Source of the DNA: Helochares maculicollis
Taxonomy: Eukaryota; Arthropoda; Insecta; Coleoptera; Hydrophilidae
DNA length: 37,685 nt
Reading direction: 5' to 3'
NCBI GenBank assembly: GCA_033557835.1
Contig: JAWQRO010000499.1
Coordinates: 1 to 37,685 of the forward strand
Below are positions 12,021-22,145 of the stretch, piece after piece. The number at the start of each line of letters is the position of its first letter. The first letter of the stretch is position 1. Under the pieces are notes generated by a model. It was not told the origin of the DNA, searched no databases, and saw nothing but the letters and a program-made list of their open reading frames with translations. Position numbers and translations under genes: made by a program.

Positions 12021-12720
12021 TAAAAAAAATATAAACGTATATTTTTACCCACCAAAACAGCTTTAATTACAAATGTATTGTCCATTATTTTCAATGACCT
12101 TTTTCTACTTTTCAGACAGCACCATAATACCACTGTGGGTTTTTATTGGCAAAAAATGTGCCAACTGCTGTTTTTTAGTTCATAATCGATATTGAATTTC
12201 TTTCCTTGCAGAAAGTTCTGTAAATTTCGGAATAATAATAATCGGATGGCGCTATATCAGGACTATATGGTGGGTATGGGAACACATTCCATTTAAGCTG
12301 CAACAATTTTTGGCGAGTGACCAAAGATGTATGTGATCTGGTCTTGATTTCAGTATCCAGTTTGGTAAGTTGAAGAATATAAACTTCAGAATTTATCGTC
12401 TGGTTGCGATGTAGGAGTTCAAAATAAACTATACCTTTATAATCCCACCAAACTGATAACAAGACCTTTGCTTGGTGAATATCAGGTTTTGATGTTATTG
12501 ATGTTATATCAGGTTCATTTGGTTGAGTCCACGAACATTTTCTAGTGATATTGTTATACACAGTCCACTTTTCATCACCAGTAATAATTCTTTTTAAGAA
12601 CGGTTCATTGCCGTTGCGCTTAAGAACCATATCGCAGGTGTTTACGCCAAGTGAATTTCCCTAAATTCATGAAGAATCAAGATATCCAGCCAAGGTGTTG
12701 TAAATGCTTTTCTATGCATG

Positions 12721-12722
12721 TA
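12721..12722. repeat. TA target-site duplication, left of inner mariner
   Basis: This TA precedes the left inverted repeat and matches the TA at 14035-14036, as expected for mariner integration. Confidence 0.85.
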
Positions 12723-12752
12723 CGAAGTATGTTTAATAAGTATCGCGATTTT
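12723..12752 (+). repeat. Left inverted repeat of inner mariner
   Basis: It pairs with 14005-14034 inverted; about five mismatches in the first 25 bases by eye. Confidence 0.88.
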
Positions 12753-12928
12753 TGAATTTTCGCGGGTAACGTATATTCGAATTTCGATTTTTTTGTGGCG
12801 TTATGTTGGTACTCATGTCTCTCACTTATACCGACCAGTTCGGCCATTTTGAATGTTCAGTTAATTGTTGAGAGCTGCTTTGCTTGCACATGTTTTGGCT
12901 CGTCTTCGATTTTTACCTATTCAAAAAA

Positions 12929-13984
12929 ATGGATCAAAGAACCTGTCTCAAATTTTGTGTGAAAAACGAAATTAAGTGCTCGGATGCATTCCGAATGTTG
13001 ACTGTGTCATACGGAGAAGCTACTTTGGACCGAAGCAACGTTTATCGGTGGTACAAAATGTTCTCAGAAGGCCGAGAAGATGTGAACGACGAAGAGCGTG
13101 CCGGACGCCCTAGTACTTCAACAACAGACGAAAAAATTGAAGTGAAGAAAATGGTATTGGCCAATCGTCGAATCACCATTAGAGAAGTTGCTGAGAACCT
13201 AGACATATCGATTGGCTCGTGCCAGCCGATTTGTATCAATGATTTGGGCATGAGACGGGTTGATGCGAAATTCCTACCAAAATTGCTCAATTTCGACCAA
13301 AAACAGCTTCGCATGAAAATTGCTAATGAGCTGTTGGACTCTGTGCGCGACGACCCAAATTTGCTCCAGAGGGTCATAACTGGTGACGAATCGTGGGTTT
13401 ACGGTTATGACATGGAAATCAAAGCTCAATCATCTCAGTGGAAGCTGCCGCATGAACCGAGACCGAAAAAAGCGCGCCAAGTTCGGTCGACTGTGAAAGT
13501 TTTGCTTACCGTTTTCTTCGATTGCAGGGGCGTGGTGCATCGTGAGTTTTTGCCACAAGGTAGAACGGTCAATAAGAAATATTACCTGCAAGTTATGCGC
13601 AATTTGCGTGAAGCAATCTGCCAGAAACGCCCGGATTTGTGGAAGAACAAAAATTGGCTTTTGCACCACGATAACCCTGCTCACACATCGTAGCTTGTGC
13701 GCGACTTTTTGGCCTAAAACAACACACTAATAATCCCACAGCCACCTTATTCTCCAAATCTGGCCTCCTGTGACTTTTTCTTTTTCCCGAAACTAAAGAG
13801 GCCCATGAAAGGACGACGCTACGCTAATATTGACGAGATATAGATGGCATCGAAGGAGGAGCTGAACAAGATAAAGGGAAGTGACTTTTTTAAGTGCTTT
13901 GAAGATTGGAAAAAACGTTAGCACAAGTGTATAATATCTCATGGGAATTACTTTGAAGGGGACAAAATATTCATGAATAAATAA
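12929..13984 (+). pseudogene. Inner mariner transposase with four premature stops
   Basis: The best start is ATG at 12929 (MDQRTCLKFCVKNEIKCSDA); the open frame extends 15 codons further upstream but family members begin at MDQR. Domains in order are the N-terminal HTH (residues ~1-55), a linker with GRPSTSTTDEK, a second HTH (~70-110) and the DD34D catalytic core. Asp153 (VITGDESW), Asp248 (LLHHDNPAH) and Asp282 (YSPNLASCDFF) are all present. One residue is missing after HHDN compared with the usual HHDNAPAH, so the spacing is one short. In-frame stops lie at 13691 (Leu), 13715 (Lys), 13841 (Lys) and 13919 (Trp), each one base from the expected codon. The frame is otherwise kept to the natural stop at 13982. 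The triad survives but only a truncated protein could be made. Confidence 0.95.
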
Positions 13985-14004
13985 ATAATTTTTGAAAAAA
14001 CACA

Positions 14005-14034
14005 AAATTCGGGATACTTTTTGAACACACCTCG
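14005..14034 (-). repeat. Right inverted repeat of inner mariner
   Basis: Inverse counterpart of 12723-12752, about 20 bp beyond the transposase terminal stop. Confidence 0.88.
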
Positions 14035-14036
14035 TA
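14035..14036. repeat. TA target-site duplication, right of inner mariner
   Basis: Matches the TA at 12721-12722. Confidence 0.85.
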
Positions 14037-14474
14037 TGTGATATATTTTGCTTCTCTGCAAGCACACGCGTTGTAATGTGACGATTGACAGCGATTATTG
14101 ATTTGATTAGATCATCAACTTCCATCGCTCGCCCAGAGCGCTTGTTATCTTTCAGTAAAAAATCCCCAAAACGAAATTTCGCCAACCAATTTCGCCACTG
14201 TCGTTTTTTTAAGACTTTGTCATCATAAACAGCACATAGGATTTTGTAAGCCTAAGATGCAGTTTCTCTTTACTGAAATAATACAGCAAAATATGAGGAT
14301 AGTGCGCGTTTTCGTTTTCCATATTTACTTTAATCCCAAACACTCACTGTTTCCCAAATAAGTCCGAATTCAGTACTGAATGCTTAATAAAACTCATCTC
14401 AGTAACATCTCAAATGACCTTAAAAATGTTATGGTGGAAATGTGTGCATAAAAACTGCTTCAACTACGAATTTG

Positions 14475-14504
14475 GAAAATCGGCAATTACTTAGTTGCCA
14501 ACCT
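14475..14504 (-). repeat. Right terminal inverted repeat of outer mariner
   Basis: Inverse match to the left end. It lies about 150 bp upstream of the transposase start codon, a normal 5' leader length for mariner. Confidence 0.9.
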
Positions 14505-15661
14505 AATACAAGTTGTGAAATTTGCTATGATTAGTAAAATTTAGGTAGAAGTGCGTCGTTACTTGCATGTCTTAGATATGTATAATAAATGAATCAATGT
14601 GCTGCGAAATTGACCAGTTTTTATATAAAGGAACTAGAAGAGTCGAGTTATCTGATATTAATTTTTATACTTATTGTAAAAAGTGTTTGTAAAAATATTT
14701 GATACAAGAAGTTTCTGTACCAAGATTTGCACCTAAAATAATGGGTAATGCTTACTTTTATTTTGAGATCGATGGAAACGAGAATCACTGCTTCAGAAGA
14801 AGGTTTCAAGTTGAGTTACTCCTGGTAGACAGAATTTGACCCATGTCTCGCACGTAAAATATGCAAATATGGGCAAATGAAACATTCAGTTTACCATTCT
14901 TTTCTCAGCAGACACTTGAGGACACTCTAATATCAAACCCTTGTAAAAACCTCTGGGAAAGGACCCAATTTTAACAAGTTCATAGCTTCCTCCACCACTT
15001 CCGATTTTTCGCTTACACAGAACTATTTGTTTTAGCTAATGTTACAATGTTCAGCATGTTTGTAACAATTTTGTTATTTGTATTTAAATTTCAAGATCAT
15101 TAGATCTTGTTAAAATCTTATTTAAATATCAGTCTTATTAAAGAAGTTTAAAATTTAAAAAAATGTACATTCAAAAATAATCACAATATATTTAGAGGCC
15201 TTCAAAATGTGAAGATTCGTAAAATACTCGAGGTAGGATTGTTTCATGTACGCAACAGCTTCCCTTCACTTTGTTTAGTAATACCTGACAGTGAAACAAG
15301 GTATGAATTTGTTTATAAAGTAAATTTTTGATGTTAAACAAAGATTAAAATGATGCAGAATCCCCGTCTGAACTTTCTCACATATGCCAAAACTCTCTCT
15401 CTTTCGCGCTACGATCTTTTATTTATAACATATTATTAAATGTTTCCATTTGTTCAATAAAGCGTGATAATAGAGATGTAAGTAATATATTGCTTTTAGC
15501 GCAGCGAGCCTGCAATGTTTCTATTTCAATTAAAAGATGTGTTCCCAGCATCTGCGGAATATAAGTGTAGCCGCACGCCACGTCAGACATTTTCGATCGA
15601 TATCTCAAAAACATACCCAAGTGCGAGTTATTTCAATTTCTAAAAATGATATATTTCATGT
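14505..15661. other. Unassigned AT-rich DNA
   Basis: No supported gene, transposon or RNA. A short TATCTC-RR-AAAC motif occurs near 15601 and again near 15740; its meaning is unknown. Confidence 0.5.
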
Positions 15662-15787
15662 ATTATTAATTGTATGAACGTAAAGCGCGCTCGGCTGCGC
15701 GATATCGGCAGGTTCGCTATTTTTACCTAAATGGGCTCTATCTCGGAAACGGTGATTATTAATTGATTAAGACGAGTTTACGTTCAT
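15662..15787. promoter_or_regulatory. Structured non-coding patch: paired direct and inverted repeats
   Basis: ATTATTAATTG occurs at 15662-15672 and again at 15755-15765 in the same orientation. ATGAACGTAAA (15674-15684) is perfectly complementary to TTTACGTTCAT (15777-15787). Between them lies a GC-rich stretch with GCGCGC and CTGCGCG. TAAT cores suggest homeodomain-type binding sites. A conserved non-coding or enhancer element is an inference. The repeats themselves are directly visible. Confidence 0.35.
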
Positions 15788-17359
15788 GATGAGCAAAGTG
15801 AAAATTTCCATTTTATAAACAAAGCTCGTGACTTGAACCTAGCGGGCGTACGGTGGACACAAACCGCAACTGGACAGGTCGATAATTAAGATATGCAAAT
15901 GTTCGCTTGAATTACTGATTGAATGCTGTACATCCAGCAGAAATTGAAGAGATAGAACTGTTAATTAACTCCTGATAATATGCTAGTTAGCTCGGCTAAA
16001 GGAAACACTGCTGAAAATGGATATTTATTTCATGCTGGTTGCGTATTAAAGATCCTCGAGTAAAAATTTTAAGTACACACAAATGTGCAACTGGTGATTT
16101 CATTGAATGCTCTAGTTTATCTCGCCGACTGAATAAAGAATCTTGAGAAGTAAAGTGTATACAATACGAGTGAGATCCTATCTTTTACATACAAACTTGT
16201 TAATGTTCTTTCATATGCCATAGGTTTTCTGTGTGGTAGTTTTTTTTATTAGAGTCGCTTGAAAGAGTCATAATGCTTTTATATTTGGAGAAAATAGTCT
16301 TAGAGGCACTCGAAGAGTTTAAGTGTAGAGTAATGAAGTAAAAAACACTCGAATTAGCTCCAGCGAATTCCTATACCATGTACATTCTCTTAAAAAAACA
16401 CAATATCTTAATGACAGTAATATCAAATACATGACCATAAGAAAAGTCTCTCCCTGGGGAGTTTTATTCTGCCTTTGCTGTTACAGGTGCATTTGTAATT
16501 GTCCATTTGATCACATACACAAATAATTAATATTTGATTAAGCCTCACGTTGAAAACCTTACTTTAATTACCTGAGAAACTTATTCTACATAGGTAAAGC
16601 CTGAGAGTACGAGTGCCCATATTTGTAACTGTTAATGACTTGGTCATCAATAATACATACATATACCGCACCGTGCGTATACACTTACCTATATGTATAT
16701 AAATTGGATTCGCAACTGTTATCTTTACCTATCTCGCTAAAGGAGAAGGTTACTAAGTAATGAATATGGTTCTCATAAGTGTCGTGGAATCGGGCAAACA
16801 ATTTTGCGGAAATTTAAAAACCGTGGTACAGAATGTAGGTTAGTTCTTTATTCATCTAATAATATAAGGTAAATATGCAACCAATATCCGCATTCAATCC
16901 ATAAGCATCATCATTAGTGTAAATGGTCACTACGATTTAAAAATCATAAGCTCTTCGCAATTTTCTGAATGTTAAGCAACATCATACTGGAAATTATAAG
17001 ATAATTGGAGAAGGCACTACGTTGCAGGTGGTCTAGGTCTTCCTCGCGCCGCTTGCCGTATCCAACTCACTAAAAAGTGTGCCCCATCAAAGGCGTTGGT
17101 CTCCTCGGCTACTCCAGAACAACATGTCTTTCATTCCATGATTATTATCATGCAACGTGATTGTTAAATCTTTCTCCTGTCTAAAGTGTGCGTAAAATAC
17201 GGTACAATAAACCAACCGGTGCGGAACCTTGTTAAATTGACCGTTACCAAAACAATTTTTTTATTAGAGTGGTGATACCATTTCTTCTACATCAGCACGC
17301 GTCTAATGGAACCCAAGCCCTTGAAGCGAAAAGAAAAAAACACCGCCGATCGTAATTGG
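15788..17359. other. Unassigned DNA
   Basis: No confident feature. 17015-17300 is less AT-rich than its surroundings and may belong with the transposase fossil that follows, but I could not align it to a motif. Confidence 0.45.
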
Positions 17360-17850
17360 CTAGGAAAGCTCGCTGGTTCCACAGAAGACCTAAATTGGCA
17401 TTGCCATAGGATCAAAATGGGCATCGGTATTAGCGTGAACATTGGATTTGGCTTGGACGACTGCCATCCAACGAGTTATGGCCCCTTTTAAAAAGTTAAT
17501 GTACTAATTTCGGATCAAAAAACTTGCGTGCAACCGGCATATCGTTCTGCAAGATCGATGGGAGCCTGCGGCAGTGCCAATAAACTTTTTACTGTAAAAA
17601 TAGTCCATCACGAGTTTCGAAGGAAATTCACTGCATGTAATATAATTCGATAATTATAGGGTCAGCTATGTTTTGCTCTTCTTCTGTGTATTTAAATCAG
17701 CATTTCATTGGCTTATTAGCGCCCGCCTTTTAAGCTGAAATGCGTCTCATTGACCCAAATAGGAGATAAAAACGTTTCGTTGGACATATTCATCACCTTT
17801 GATGGTTTCCTTAATTTTGACGCGCTTGTTATTACATCGCGATTGACGAA
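17360..17850 (-). pseudogene. Probable DDE transposase fossil (Tc/mariner-superfamily type)
   Basis: On the minus strand one frame with several stops contains, in order, WVNETHFSLKGGR (compare the SDExHFxLxG block of insect DDE transposases), a shifted NKPMKC block followed by TGA where NKQNxRYW is usual, QAPIDLAERYAGCTQVF in the position of the DGAxxHTA block, and LIPMPILILWQCQFRSSV resembling LTPxDFFLWGYLKSKV. Order and spacing fit, but individual matches are weak and the first Asp is Asn. No inverted repeats were found. It may be an old transposon fragment. The 61-codon plus-strand frame at 17306-17491 overlaps it and is probably a shadow. Confidence 0.4.
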
Positions 17851-19198
17851 TAAATCGTAGATACGCAGCCGTAGCCCGTGTTAAAATTCTAAACGCGACG
17901 AAATTTGCATACATTTCTATCATTCATCGAAGCAGTAGCTTCAGGACGCTATGTCCTATTAACTGATTAATTTAGATACTGTAGTTTAAAACACTATAGG
18001 ACGCCACAAATTTCACCTTTACTTAGTAAATTAATGTAATTATTATAAACCTAAATTTATACGCTAACATTTTTAAGCATAGAATTTATTTTCTTAAATA
18101 ATTACTAATAATTTCATGCTGTTTTTAAAATTGGAAATTACTATTTTCCAGAGGTACCTGCATAAATGAATAACTTAAATTGAAAAAATCGCTCCAAGGT
18201 GTAACTGCATGTAAATATAGGTATCTAGAATACATACGCGCGATCCTACAAACACGGACACCATATCCACAACACTAATTTGCAAGTGTAAGATTAATTA
18301 CAAAATCGTCGTATCAGTCAGCAATATTAACAAGAAAATATGACTATTAACACAGTACATGCTGGTTCACAAAAGCAATCAATCAAATAGCCATATTTTT
18401 CCATCATTAAATCGTGAGTACCAACCGTGCTCGGTTTCTACACAAAATAAACCGAGAGCTCGAGATTGTTAAACAGAGCCTTTCTGAAATTAATTTCACC
18501 TTTACGTTCAGTTACAGGTGGAGTAACACAACCTATTGTTTCAGGATGAAGTACGACCAGCTGCATTTTAGAGTTTTAAATCGCAACATCGCGTCGACGG
18601 CAGCGAGGAAATAAACGCTGTAAATAAATCTATATCAGAAGTAGTGCTTAGGAAGCCTACTTTTATACGATTCACTTGTATCTCCTTACAATAAAATTTG
18701 CCTCTAATAATGGTTCATTTGCCAACTTTCATTTAACTGTAGATTGGCTGTGTAGACTTAATTCGTTCGTTCGTTTTGTATAAGATACTATCCGCAACTT
18801 TTTTTCCAAGCGATTAATCATATTATTCGTCAATATGGAGTCAAGTGTTTTAATTCTATTTTAATGACTCTTAAATATTTTTATTACCTGCGCTGGAGTT
18901 TCATCGTGAGCAACATTATTGGCTTTTTATTTGAAATTTTTCAATTGATTTTCGTTTTGGTGTTAGAATTACTAAAGCGCAACAGATACACTCGCAGGTA
19001 CTTTTCAGTGCGTTCATTTACAATAGGCGAGCGATTCTTCTAGTGCTGCCCTATTTACTTGAGCTATTTCTAATTCCAAACGTATCCTTTATCTGAAGGC
19101 AAATATGCTGCATCAAAACCTGTTGATGCTTGAATTTGTTGATAGTCGTGGTGAGACGAAACATGACATCATGAATCAAAAATACGTTGATTCAAGTA
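17851..19198. other. Unassigned AT-rich DNA
   Basis: No gene, transposon end or RNA recognised. A 66-codon plus-strand open frame at 18414-18614 starts at GTG and has no features I know. Confidence 0.5.
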
Positions 19199-19326
19199 AT
19201 TAAAATATTGTCTATCTTAATCACATTTCCATAGTAAATGGTTTACCTGTGACTTGCTCTATTCTACTAATTTACATTATGCATGAAGGGTTTGAGATTT
19301 GAAAAATAAGAGAAGCACATTTGAAG

Positions 19327-19339
19327 GTGTTAGAATTTT
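19327..19339. repeat. LINE target-site duplication, left copy
   Basis: GTGTTAGAATTTT is identical to 20049-20061. A run of T continues to 19344, which is the poly-A tail of the minus-strand LINE. Confidence 0.9.
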
Positions 19340-20048
19340 TTTTTCATGCTTCTTCGGGATCATAGCCCTTATAGCCCTACAATAGTTATACAAATCGATT
19401 CTTGGAACAGTAGGTGGGATAGGTGGAGTCATATCATTAAATTAATGTTTTTAGTGTGTTCATAAAGGGCTTCAATTATTTTAAATTTGTTAGTTTGTAG
19501 TATGTTAATTACTGAAGTTGGCAGCTGAAACGTTCTGTCTATGTTTTGGATTGTCTCTAAGAAACCGTCAATGGCGGTTCTGCTGTTAGGGCACTGTAAG
19601 ATTAGATGGTTCAGGTCTGCTCTGTAATGTCCGGATGTGCATACTGAAGAGTTAATCATTTTCAGTTTGTAAGGATGAGCTGGGAAGATGCCATGCCCGA
19701 ATTTCATCCTTGCTATCGTGGTGTCGAATCTTCTAGATATGCCACATCTCTCATACCAAGGAGTTGTAAGAATTTTGGGATGAGTTCGACTATATTGAGT
19801 AGCACTATTCTCTAGATAGTGTTTTCATTCCGACTGCCATTGATTAATCACTATGTCTTTCTTAATAAGAGATATCACTTCACAGCCGGTTAGAAATATT
19901 TTATATATCTCCTTATTGTTAGTTGATAATTTAGCCAATTCATCTACATTCTCGTTATGCATAATTTCACCCAAAAAACTCAATGCATTGACCTCGCTTT
20001 ATCAATTTTATAGCGATCTGGATAATACTTAAAATCACTGGATGCATC
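19340..20048 (-). mobile_element. 5'-truncated non-LTR retrotransposon with target-site duplication
   Basis: This 709-bp insert lies between 13-bp direct repeats and has a short oligo-T (oligo-A on its own strand) at its left, 3', end. That is the signature of target-primed reverse transcription with 5' truncation. The coding part is on the minus strand and ends in a LINE C-terminal tail. The equivalent place in copy B (after GCACATTT, near 22263) lacks the insert. Confidence 0.9.
19429..19990 (-). pseudogene. LINE ORF2 C-terminus (RNase H end and tail)
   Basis: The minus strand starts with LSFLGEIMHNENVDELAKLS, matching the end of the RNase H domain found in several LINE clades (GHSGIxGNExADxLAK). 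An in-frame TGA follows near QWQSE. It continues TPWYERCGISRRFDTTIARM, then KFGHGIFPAHPYKLKMINSS and CTSGHYRADLNHLILQCPNS, the C-terminal tail with its R-x-x-x-GHG-x-x-PAH and cysteine-histidine segment (C..H..DLNHL...CP). It ends at a stop at 19429. The protein would have served as part of the retrotransposon polymerase. The clade (I, jockey or similar) is not fixed. Truncation and a stop make it dead. Confidence 0.85.
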
Positions 20049-20061
20049 GTGTTAGAATTTT
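20049..20061. repeat. LINE target-site duplication, right copy
   Basis: GTGTTAGAATTTT, identical to 19327-19339. Homology to copy B resumes just after it at AAAGCTCCAACTC. Confidence 0.9.
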
Positions 20062-20938
20062 AAAGCTCCAACTCAACAAATTATCTCTCCAAAGTGTCAA
20101 AGTTATATCCAACTAGAATATAATTTATATTTCCATTAACAGTATTTAGAAGTAGGACGTTTTGTACTTTAGATGGATGATGCTTGTTAACTGACAATTT
20201 TTAAAAGCAGTATTACCCCTATTTTTTACACGTCTAAAGGAGTAGGAGTGCCTTTAAAGAAGTTAGTAAGTAAAATTGATGACACAATTCTCATTTCTTG
20301 TACCAAGAACAAACACTCTTGAAGCTTAAGGCACCATTTTGACAATTCTTTCCTTGTTTCTTTCTCTTGAGCTTGATACCCGTTCAGATAAAACAAAATC
20401 GAATGGGTTGTTAATGTAGCTTAGAGTTTATTGCAAAACTATCAGTTTTACATATATTGAAACATTAGTTGTCAAAGCTTTGTTTGAGCTGTTGAGGTTA
20501 ATTATCTTCAAGCTGGAAAATCCTAGCTGGAAAATTGAAGCCCTGTCTTAAAAGAAGTTGCTGGTGAAATCTGGCTGAATTGATTAAAGACAACAAATGC
20601 ATTTTCCACATTCTTAATTCTTTACATTTCTAAATTATGAAAGCAAATCACACCAAATCACTTCTGTACGCATGCATATCTAATGATTTTTCGGGCTATA
20701 AAAGCTTAACTTTTTGTCTAAAAACATATCATTCCTCTCGATTTTTTCCTTCAAACTTATACCTTTCAATTTTTTTTTATTTGTAGCATCAGCAGTGTGT
20801 TTTTCAACGCTATAATCATTTATTACATTCAATACAATAATATCATGACAGAGAGACTCTAACAAAAATTTGCATCGCAATGCTCTGCTCTGCTTTGCAA
20901 AATAGTTGATAGTCATGACAAATTAAATATAAGTATTA

Positions 20939-20966
20939 GAGGGACCGGAAAGTAATGTTGTTTTCT
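20939..20966 (+). repeat. Left inverted repeat of third mariner
   Basis: The first 20 bases differ from the right end at one position. Confidence 0.92.
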
Positions 20967-21009
20967 TAAGTTAAATTCACACGACTATATTTTTAACAAG
21001 TTTTTATTT

Positions 21010-22000
21010 CTAATCAACAATATATTCAACTTCGCTATCAACCACATTTTGCCATCTAGTATACAAATTTTCAATGCCGGAGTGGTAAAAATCAATCGGT
21101 TTTTCGGTAAAATATGTCGAGATAGCATTTTGGACATTATCAATAGTTTTTGCCACTAAGACAATGTTGCAGTGATCGGAATAAATGATAATCCGAGGGT
21201 GCAATATCGGGCGAGTATGGTGGGTGAGGCAGTACCTCCCACCCCAATTCGTTAGTTTTGTCTAAGGTCCGTTTTACACAGTGCGGCCTTGCATTGTCAT
21301 GTTGCAGAATAACTAATTTTCTGTTGACGATTGCTGGATACTTTTCAATCAAAGACCGGTTTATTTGTTCCAATTGTTCACAATAGACATCTGCATTAAC
21401 AATTTGTCCAGGTTTTAACACTTCAAAGTGAATAACTCCGCGTGAATTCCACCAAACACATAGAAGTGCCTCTTTGGGGTGTAAACCCGGCTTTATAGTG
21501 GTTCGTGGTAATTCTTTTCGACTGAGCCACTGCCTTTTGCGTTTCGGATTGTCGTACAGGACCCATTTTTCACCTCCATTGATCAAGCGATCAAAAAACG
21601 GATCTGTAGCATGCCGTTGAAGCAATACGTTGCACCTGATGGACCGGTTGGCGTTATTCTGTTCGGATAGATTACCCAAACACCAGCTCTGCTTATTTTT
21701 CCAATCTGCGGAAAATGCTCTTGGATGGTTGACCAAGGTTGGTTAAGGCTGTTTGAAAGTTGTTTCCTTTTTTAACCCTAGCCCGTCGTTATCTAATGTT
21801 GTTGGTCTTCCTGATCGATGGGCGTCCGAAAGATCACAATTGCTTGGTCTGAACTTGGAGAACCATCTTTGGCATTTTCGAACGTCCAATGCGCTTGGAT
21901 AAACATCGCAAATGTATTTAGTCGCAGCAGTAGCGGTATTATTCTTGCGAAATTCAAAAAGCACACAATGCCGGATAGGCTCTTCTGTGATTTGGCTGGC
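21010..22000 (-). pseudogene. Third mariner transposase, first catalytic Asp replaced by Gly
   Basis: The N-terminal HTH reads RHCVLFEFRKNNTATAATKY and continues CQRWFSKFRPSNCDLSD to HRSGRPTTLDND. A clear start codon is not seen; GTG replaces the usual Met before LFEFRK. A deletion with frameshift follows (LSNSLNQPWSTIQEHFPQIG, then SRAGVWV), then another shift before NLSEQNNANRS. The catalytic part has LINGGEKWVLYDN where the family has ITGDEKW, so the first aspartate (codon 21572-21574) is glycine. LQHDNARPH and YSPDIAPSDYHLF keep the second and third. A frameshift near 21140-21200 precedes the C-terminus (PIDFYHSGIENLYTRWQNVV) and the stop at 21010. Both the frameshifts and the missing Asp make it inactive. 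Confidence 0.93.
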
Positions 22001-22116
22001 CCAAATTGCAAAAAGTCTAATATTTAATTATACAGAAGCAAATATGATACAATAACCTCAAAATGTCTCTGACATGCCTTCCAAGTACGTAATGAGCTAC
22101 CAAATGACAATAAAAT

Positions 22117-22144
22117 ATGCGAAGACATTACTTTCTGGTCCCTC
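22117..22144 (-). repeat. Right inverted repeat of third mariner
   Basis: Inverse of 20939-20966. It lies on the 5' side of the transposase. Confidence 0.92.
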
Positions 22145-22145
22145 A

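Larger units (their letters stand above)
12723..14034 (+). mobile_element. Inner mariner (DD34D) inserted in the outer transposase gene
   Basis: This 1312-bp element has inverted ends: CGAAGTATGTTTAATAAGTA, then TCGCG, at the left, and CGAGGTGTGTTCAAAAAGTA, then TCCCG, on the minus strand at the right. TA flanks both sides. It lies in opposite orientation to its host element. Joining the host sequence at a single TA restores a continuous mariner HTH reading frame, which shows the insertion is later than the outer element. Length is typical of a full mariner. Confidence 0.95.
12067..14322 (-). pseudogene. Outer mariner transposase, split and broken
   Basis: Mariner transposases bind the element's ends through an N-terminal helix-turn-helix region and cut and paste it at TA with a DD34D active site. 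Reading from ATG at 14322, the N-terminus (MENENAHYPHILLYYFSKEK) and HTH part (WLAKFRFGDFLLKDNKRSGR, ending ISHT) run to the inner insertion at 14035. Across it, the frame resumes as CIEKHLQHLGW below 12721. Then come frameshifts near 12600-12680, the first catalytic block (RIITGDEKW, Asp at 12574-12576), CSWTQPNEP, the KVLLSVWWDYKG block and the third block YPPYSPDIAPSDYY. The segment that should hold the second aspartate (HxDNA) is deleted in frame between TEIKT and RSHTSLVTRQK. A degraded C-terminus (KKVIENNGQYICN) reaches the stop at 12067. It is certainly dead. Confidence 0.93.
11991..14504 (-). mobile_element. Outer mariner (DD34D) element, interrupted by another mariner
   Basis: The ends are inverted repeats: AGGTTGGCAATTAAGTAATT at the left, and on the minus strand AGGTTGGCAACTAAGTAATT at the right, followed by shared GCCG. 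Flanking dinucleotides are TA on the left and AA on the right, or AA and TA if the terminal A belongs to the flank, so one flank base appears mutated. Removing the inner insertion (12723-14034 plus one TA copy) leaves about 1.2 kb, the usual mariner size given its internal deletion. The transposase runs on the minus strand. Confidence 0.92.
19199..20938 (+). repeat. Direct duplication, copy A (split by a LINE)
   Basis: Homologous to 22146-23137 in the same orientation. Shared blocks include TTTACATTATGCATGAAGG, AGCTCCAACTCAACAAATTA, AACAGTATTTAGAAGTAG, GACACAATTCTCATTT and CATGACAGAGAGACTCT. Homology pauses between 19327 and 20061, where the LINE and its target duplication lie. Copy A ends where the mariner inverted repeat starts at 20939. 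Without the insert it is about 1 kb. No coding content is recognised in the unit itself. Confidence 0.9.
20939..22144 (-). mobile_element. Third mariner (DD34D) between duplication copies
   Basis: A 1206-bp element with inverted ends GAGGGACCGGAAAGTAATGT (left) and GAGGGACCAGAAAGTAATGT (right, read on the minus strand), 19 of 20 identical. TA precedes the left end. The right flank reads ATA, so the second TA is displaced by one base or altered. The transposase is on the minus strand. It lies precisely between copy A and copy B of the ~1 kb duplication. Confidence 0.93.

Noticed and set aside
13042..13730. Antisense and frame-shifted open frames over the inner mariner
   Set aside because: Shadows of the transposase reading frame at 12929-13984.
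13793..14034. C-terminal half of the 130-codon minus-strand frame
   Set aside because: Only the part above 14035 is outer transposase; the rest is antisense of the inner mariner read through the junction.
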